From Phytophthora sp. 'mugwort' (taxonomy: Eukaryota > Oomycota > Peronosporomycetes > Peronosporales > Peronosporaceae): DNA of 64,000 nt. How positions within the stretch are numbered: the stretch's first letter is position 1; every line of letters begins with the position of its first letter. Position numbers and translations under genes: made by a program. The DNA is taken from positions 3,286,001-3,350,000 of the forward strand of contig JAUCEF010000007.1 in NCBI GenBank assembly GCA_033558025.1. The letters are read 5' to 3'. A model generated the notes under the pieces. That model was not told the DNA's origin. It saw only the letters and a list, made by a program, of their open reading frames with translations, and ran no database searches. Below, piece after piece: positions 59,638 to 64,000 of the stretch.

Positions 59638-59709
59638 AGGTCCTACCGGGATTTGAACCCGGATCGCTGGATTCAGAGTCCAGAGTGCTAACCATTACAC
59701 CATAAGACC
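59638..59709 (-). tRNA. tRNA-Gln(CUG), unit 58
   Basis: Canonical CUG copy. Confidence 0.96.
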
Positions 59710-59816
59710 AGCACTAACTTACACACACACAAGCAAATTGGCAAACTAGATTTGCACTCCCACACGACAGCCAGCGCCGTACCGACACCCCACGCTTGCA
59801 ACGCCGCACAAAAACA

Positions 59817-59888
59817 AGCTCCTACCGGGATTTGAACCCGGATCGCTGGATTCAAAGTCCAGAGTGCTAACCATTACACCATAAGAGC
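59817..59888 (-). tRNA. tRNA-Gln(UUG), unit 59
   Basis: Canonical UUG copy. Confidence 0.96.
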
Positions 59889-60365
59889 GCCTAACCCAAC
59901 CTCGCACGCCCAATCCGGAACCAGATCGAGTCGCAGCCAATTCGTATACTCACGGCCCTCGTATGCCTGCTGCACATATTCTCTTTGCATACAATCGCTC
60001 TCGTGGATCTACGGCGAGTCGCGCACTCTCGTTTCGCCGACCAGCACGCGTCGATTCCCACCGGCTGACCACTTTTGGCATCGCAATTCTGAGAGAATAT
60101 GGGTCTTTGTGCGGCTTGGCTGGCTTGTGAGCGATACTGCCAGCTCCGGGCCGCTCAAGATAACTGGCGGCATTGTCAGTGAAGTCGGCGGGTGAAACCA
60201 GTCTGTCGGCCTCGTGGAGTCGAAGTTGGTAGATCCGATCCTGAGCGACAACGGCCCGATAAACGCGCCGCAGCAACACACAGTACGCCAGACGTCGTGC
60301 CAAGTAGACCCACAGCGCGGCAACAACTGTGAGCGAGGTGGGGCGAATATTTGCAGTTCAAAACG

Positions 60366-60437
60366 AGGTCCTACCGGGATTTGAACCCGGATCGCTGGAT
60401 TCAGAGTCCAGAGTGCTAACCATTACACCATAAGACC
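60366..60437 (-). tRNA. tRNA-Gln(CUG), unit 59
   Basis: Canonical CUG copy, the last one in the array. Confidence 0.96.
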
Positions 60438-60544
60438 AGCACTAACTTACACACACACAAGCAAATTGGCAAACTAGATTTGCACTCCCACACGACAGCC
60501 AGCGCCGTACCGACACCCCACGCTTGCAACGCCACACAAAAACA

Positions 60545-60616
60545 AGCTCCTACCGGGATTTAAACCCGGATCGCTGGATTCAAAGTCCAGAGTGCTAACC
60601 ATTACACCATAAGACC
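60545..60616 (-). tRNA. tRNA-Gln(UUG), chimeric, T-loop mutant, right edge
   Basis: G2-G71 mismatch as in the left-edge copy, plus C56 to T in the T loop (TTTAAAT). C56 is needed for the G19-C56 contact and is a key box B base, so this copy is probably dead. Confidence 0.75.
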
Positions 60617-60723
60617 AGCACTAACTTACACACACACAAGCAAATTGGCAAACTAGATTTGCACTCCCACACGACAGCCAGCGCCGTACCGACACCCCAC
60701 GCTTGCAACGCCACACAAAAACA

Positions 60724-60795
60724 AGCTCCTACCGGGATTTGAACCCGGATCGCTGGATTCAAAGTCCAGAGTGCTAACCATTACACCATAAGACC
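60724..60795 (-). tRNA. tRNA-Gln(UUG), chimeric acceptor, right edge
   Basis: GGTCTTA / TAGGAGC, pair 2:71 is G-G. It stands alone in a 179-bp unit. Confidence 0.85.
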
Positions 60796-60902
60796 AGCAC
60801 TAACTTACACACACACAAGCAAATTGGCAAACTAGATTTGCACTCCCACACGACAGCCAGCGCCGTACCGACACCCCACGCTTGCAACGCCACACAAAAA
60901 CA

Positions 60903-60974
60903 AGCTCCTACCGGGATTTGAACCCGGATCGCTGGATTCAAAGTCCAGAGTGCTAACCATTACACCATAAGAGC
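60903..60974 (-). tRNA. tRNA-Gln(UUG), last gene of the array
   Basis: Canonical body with C2-G71. The spacer on its 5' side (60975-61114) is the most diverged in the array and breaks off. Confidence 0.95.
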
Positions 60975-61114
60975 GCCTAACCCAACCTCGCACGCCCAAT
61001 CTGGAAACAGATCGAGTCGCAGCCAATTCGTATACTCACGGCCCCTGTATGCCTGCTGCACATATTCTCTCTGCATACAATCGCTCTCGTGGATCTACGG
61101 CGAGTCGCGCACTC

Positions 61115-61880
61115 CGCTGGGTTCGAATGTCTCGGTGCGCATCCACAGCCGTGAGATGCTCAGGACGGTGATCCACTTTGACGAAGCCACGGCAGGTGAC
61201 CCCATTCTCAATCCAGGTGGAAATTATGTCCTGGCCTCGGAGGACGAACCCTCGGAAAGTGATCAATCTGACACAGATCCTCTCGATCGTGAAAAAGACG
61301 GGAGTAACTCTGGTGCTGGGAGTGACGTCGATGAATAAGGAGACGAGGAAAAAGCTCAACTCGAACAAGCTGTAGCTGGTGAGAATGCTTATTGATAGGT
61401 TATTTTGCGACCGTCACCCTAACGTGCATAAATTATACTGACAGGATCGTCTGCTATTCACGACAACAAGACTCTTCGAACGATGGTCGCGTTGGGGTGG
61501 ACGATGTTGGCGCCAAATACCGTAGCTCCCATCGTGAACGAACCGATCGTGCACAAGATGTACGATGGCTACTGTAGTCCGTCGTGAGATGCCATTCAGG
61601 CACTGCACTCTCCAGTGGCATTGTTTTACTTTTTCTACCGAAATCTTTCTGGCTTCATGTTGCTTGCGAGTCAAATCGGTACTGGAGCCAAGTGCTTGAC
61701 AAGCGAGTCGATGCCGCCTTCGAGAAGCAGCGCGAAAAAGAGAACCCGCCGTAAAAAGAGAAGATCCGCGCGAAGTTCCTCAAGGTGAAGAAGACCCTCC
61801 CGCACGAGCTCATGCAGTGGATGGGGCTCCTCGTTGCTCGGGTTCTGTGCCCGCGCAAGCACTTGTTGATGCACTGGTAG
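61115..61880 (+). mobile_element. piggyBac-like transposase relic
   Basis: An acidic, Ser-rich open piece comes first (61135-61338, EDEPSESDQSDTDPLD). A possible intron follows (61379-61444, GTGAGA...GACAG), then pieces LRTMVALGWTMLAPNTV and KMYDGY, HSPVALFYFFYRNLSGFML, RYWSQVLDKRVDAAFEKQ, and LPHELMQWMGLLVARVLCP ending HW and a stop. The order matches the N-terminal half of oomycete piggyBac-like transposases. Stops and frameshifts are present and the catalytic part is missing. Confidence 0.5.
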
Positions 61881-62854
61881 ACAGAAGACAATAGATAGAC
61901 AGGACAGAGGGTACGAAAAATATACTTTATGTCATAAATAACTCAGGTAATTCGGTACAGTAAAACATGTTATATAGTGTGAGTTCCCTTTTCGCGTGGC
62001 CGCGCAAATACCGCAGGCCACACTAATTTATGTCTCCATCATCGCAGAGACTTCAACAACGCGTGAATGTAATATGGGGTTACTTGTACGGTTATAGCCT
62101 CGACAAATCAAGCGTCTCGCACACGCGTGATATTTGCGGGAATTAAACCCACCCCTTTTGTGGTATCTCAGTTGAAGAGAAAGAGGATGGCCATGCTCAA
62201 TGCAGTTTGTGCACTCAGCCAATGGTACCTGCAGCAGACCTCGAGCAGAAAGCACCCCCGAAAACATTGGTGCAGAACAGCTTGCCATATTTTTTCGGCC
62301 CGTCGATGATTGTGGAGTGAGGCAGAAATCTACGTGCTGGGCAAGACGACAGTGCGAAACTGCTCGAGAACGTCGAGCAAGTCGAGACGAGTGTAGACGA
62401 AGAGCTCGTGGTCTTGGACGAAGACCACTCCAAGCCCCTGCATCGTGCTCCCCAAGTTGTGTCGCTTCTCACGGATAGAACACGAGTCGTGGCTTACATG
62501 TAAGCACTTCATGATGCAGGGGAGGACCGATTGCCCTTAAAAGCGTAGCTAAATTCGCTGCACTCTTCACAGGCAATCAAAAGGTTAACCTGCAGAAGGC
62601 CAGTCGACGGTGAAAAGAGCGAGAGCGGCACCTGGCAAAGCAGCGAAGGTCTGTGGTGGTGGTACGATGCGCCGTCAAAAGGTGAATGCGTGGTAAAGCA
62701 TCTCCTGGTCGAGGACGAAAACGAGAACCAAGGGTAGAATGAATTTTCAGTCAATTACTGGAAGAATTTTGTCGCCTCAGAAAGACGGGCATTATTAAAC
62801 TGTCCAGCACTTTGCTACAACAAATATCCGTCATCATTTTGACACGCGCTCAGG
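61881..62854. other. Decayed or non-coding sequence, nothing recognised
   Basis: Short frames on both strands. A plus stretch near 62340-62480 reads KLLENVEQVETSVDEELVVLDE in one frame but has no identifiable family; it may be the decayed rest of a transposon. Confidence 0.4.
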
Positions 62855-63879
62855 GTGATTTTCACGCAACCACTTTATAACTCGAGTATCCACCTGAAAG
62901 ATCGTATTATGTATCGATTGGTCCAACAATTTTGTGCTTATTTTGACATCGTATCGGAGAAACAGTGTGGGAAACTGGAATGTAGCCCGGAGAAGGAGGA
63001 AGCTATCGAGTGCAGCGTTGCCGCCCATCTCGGCAATTTGAAACGTGCATTTGTCTATGGCAAACTTGATGAAATTGAGGTCTTCAATAAGGACGAGGCT
63101 CGTTTTGTTCATGGACAACAGAGAACACTAGGATTTCATGGAGACAAAACCATTCGCTATCATGACGTGGTTAGTGGTGGAGAGGGTATGACTCTTGTGA
63201 TAAACATTAGAGGCGGCACCTATTACACATATTGAACCACCTATTTTTATCTAGAACAGGAACCGACGCTACCTCTTGAAGGGTCAAGGACGTTGTACCC
63301 GGTGTAACCTATCGAAGCGGTCCCAAAGGCTGAATGGATAACCAAGTTTTTCTGGGAATGGGTTCAAGGCAATATGTGCGACTGTCGCCACGCCCGCGGT
63401 AAACGACAAGTCGTGTACATTGACAATGCAAGCGGACACGACGTAGATGAATCCAAGGACACACTGGTCGCCAAAACCATGCGCATCAAGTTTCTTTTCC
63501 AACTGCAGATTCGTTCATCGTCAAGGCCATCAAGGAGAAGTGGACTAATGAATGGGATAAGCAGAAGCACCGCTTAGCAACAAAAGCACAATTCTCGATA
63601 TCAAAAGCAAACGGGAAATGGTCCGGCAAAATTAAGAATCCGGGTAAGCCATTCTTCTTGAAGCTTGCTGCGCGCTGCGTTCGTGCTATATGTCAAAAGA
63701 CAGATGCTTGATGGTGTGTCTTACCCATATAAAGCAATGATGCTCTGCGGTCTCTCCAAAAATTTTAACGGATTTTGGGGGAGTCTCAACTTCCGAATGA
63801 TCTGCAAGATACCTCTGAGAAGTATCGCGAGGACTTTGAGGGAAGCATAGGTGGGCGGAGTTACATAAAGGCGGAGTAG
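62855..63879 (+). mobile_element. pogo/Tigger-like DDE transposase relic
   Basis: Pieces in order: HLGNLKRAFVYGKLDEIEVF followed by NKDEARFVH (first catalytic Asp region) and RTLGFHGDKTIRYHDVVSGG (to the stop at 63235); a frame-broken middle; VVYIDNASGH (second Asp) near 63410; a frameshift, then ADSFIVKAIKEKWTNEWDKQ (63505 onward) to a TGA at 63709; then SEKYREDFEG near 63820 and a stop at 63877. The motif order is that of oomycete pogo-type transposases. The frame breaks make it inactive. Confidence 0.72.
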
Positions 63880-64000
63880 TACTGCACTTTTAACAAGTAA
63901 ATGTGCGAAAACTGCTGCGCGTACGACTTTTGCATGAGCACGAAGCGCTGCGTACTTGGCCGAGCGGCGCGTCTTCTGCTGGAAGAGTTGGTAGTGGTCA
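63880..64000. other. Right edge, nothing recognised
   Basis: No coding or RNA signal I can support in the last 120 bases. Confidence 0.4.

Larger units (their letters stand above)
18133..61114 (-). repeat. Tandem array of paired tRNA-Gln(UUG)/tRNA-Gln(CUG) genes
   Basis: About 43 kb of near-identical units. The standard unit is 728 bp. I count 59 copies of the 477-bp spacer plus one partial copy; most units are 728 bp, two are 727 bp, six are 549 bp (no CUG gene), and about 177-179-bp single-tRNA units lie at the left end (one) and right end (two). All tRNAs are on the minus strand, giving 63 UUG, 53 CUG and one truncated CUG gene. Spacers carry no gene I can support. The units at both edges are the most diverged. 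The last unit breaks off at about 61114 against piggyBac-like sequence. Confidence 0.97.

Noticed and set aside
18181..60974. Regularly spaced identical repeats, resembling a CRISPR array
   Set aside because: The repeats are complete 72-nt tRNA-Gln genes with cloverleaf pairing. The spacers are identical from unit to unit, and the flanks are eukaryotic.

Overview
The window looks like nuclear DNA of an oomycete, most likely Phytophthora or a close relative. The reasons are: a myosin motor fused to IQ, ankyrin and FYVE parts (a stramenopile-type layout); a flagellar dynein pre-assembly factor, which fits a zoospore-forming organism; short introns of about 65-90 bp; and decayed transposases of hAT, tyrosine-recombinase (Crypton-like), piggyBac and pogo/Tigger-like types of the sort common in Phytophthora. 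Most family calls are from recognisable motifs, not from a search.

Left part (1-11.7 kb) is gene-bearing. A possible gene 3' end lies at the left edge. A spliced myosin gene (4802-574, minus) follows. A motor-less fragment resembling the C-terminal part of a kinesin-3 protein sits at 7.2-7.9 kb. A spliced DNAAF5/HEATR2-like gene (8533-11259, plus) converges on a small two-span membrane protein gene (11679-11437, minus). Between them are an inverted-repeat element at 5888-6004 and a hairpin at 6621-6658.

From 11.9 to 18.1 kb the sequence is transposon debris: a hAT relic, a 47-bp near-perfect palindrome, a Crypton-like tyrosine recombinase relic, and a probable pogo-type relic. Just after the recombinase relic lies a diverged copy of the spacer that is amplified in the array.

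From about 18.13 to 61.11 kb the window is one giant, one-strand tandem array of glutamine tRNA genes. The standard unit is 728 bp: tRNA-Gln(UUG) 72 bp, spacer 477 bp, tRNA-Gln(CUG) 72 bp, spacer 107 bp (plus-strand order; all genes are on the minus strand). I count 63 full UUG genes, 53 full CUG genes and one truncated CUG gene. The two isoacceptors differ at only three bases (pair 2:71 and wobble base 34). Six 549-bp units lack the CUG gene plus the short spacer, and about 179-bp units at both ends hold one tRNA only; these are the two reciprocal products expected from unequal exchange between the two genes of a unit. Several tRNAs are chimeras with a mismatched 2:71 pair. Variants cluster in neighbouring units, and the units at both edges are the most diverged, as expected for an array kept uniform by local exchange.

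Right part (61.1-64 kb) is again debris: a piggyBac-like relic joined directly to the broken last unit, an unrecognised stretch, and a pogo/Tigger-like relic.
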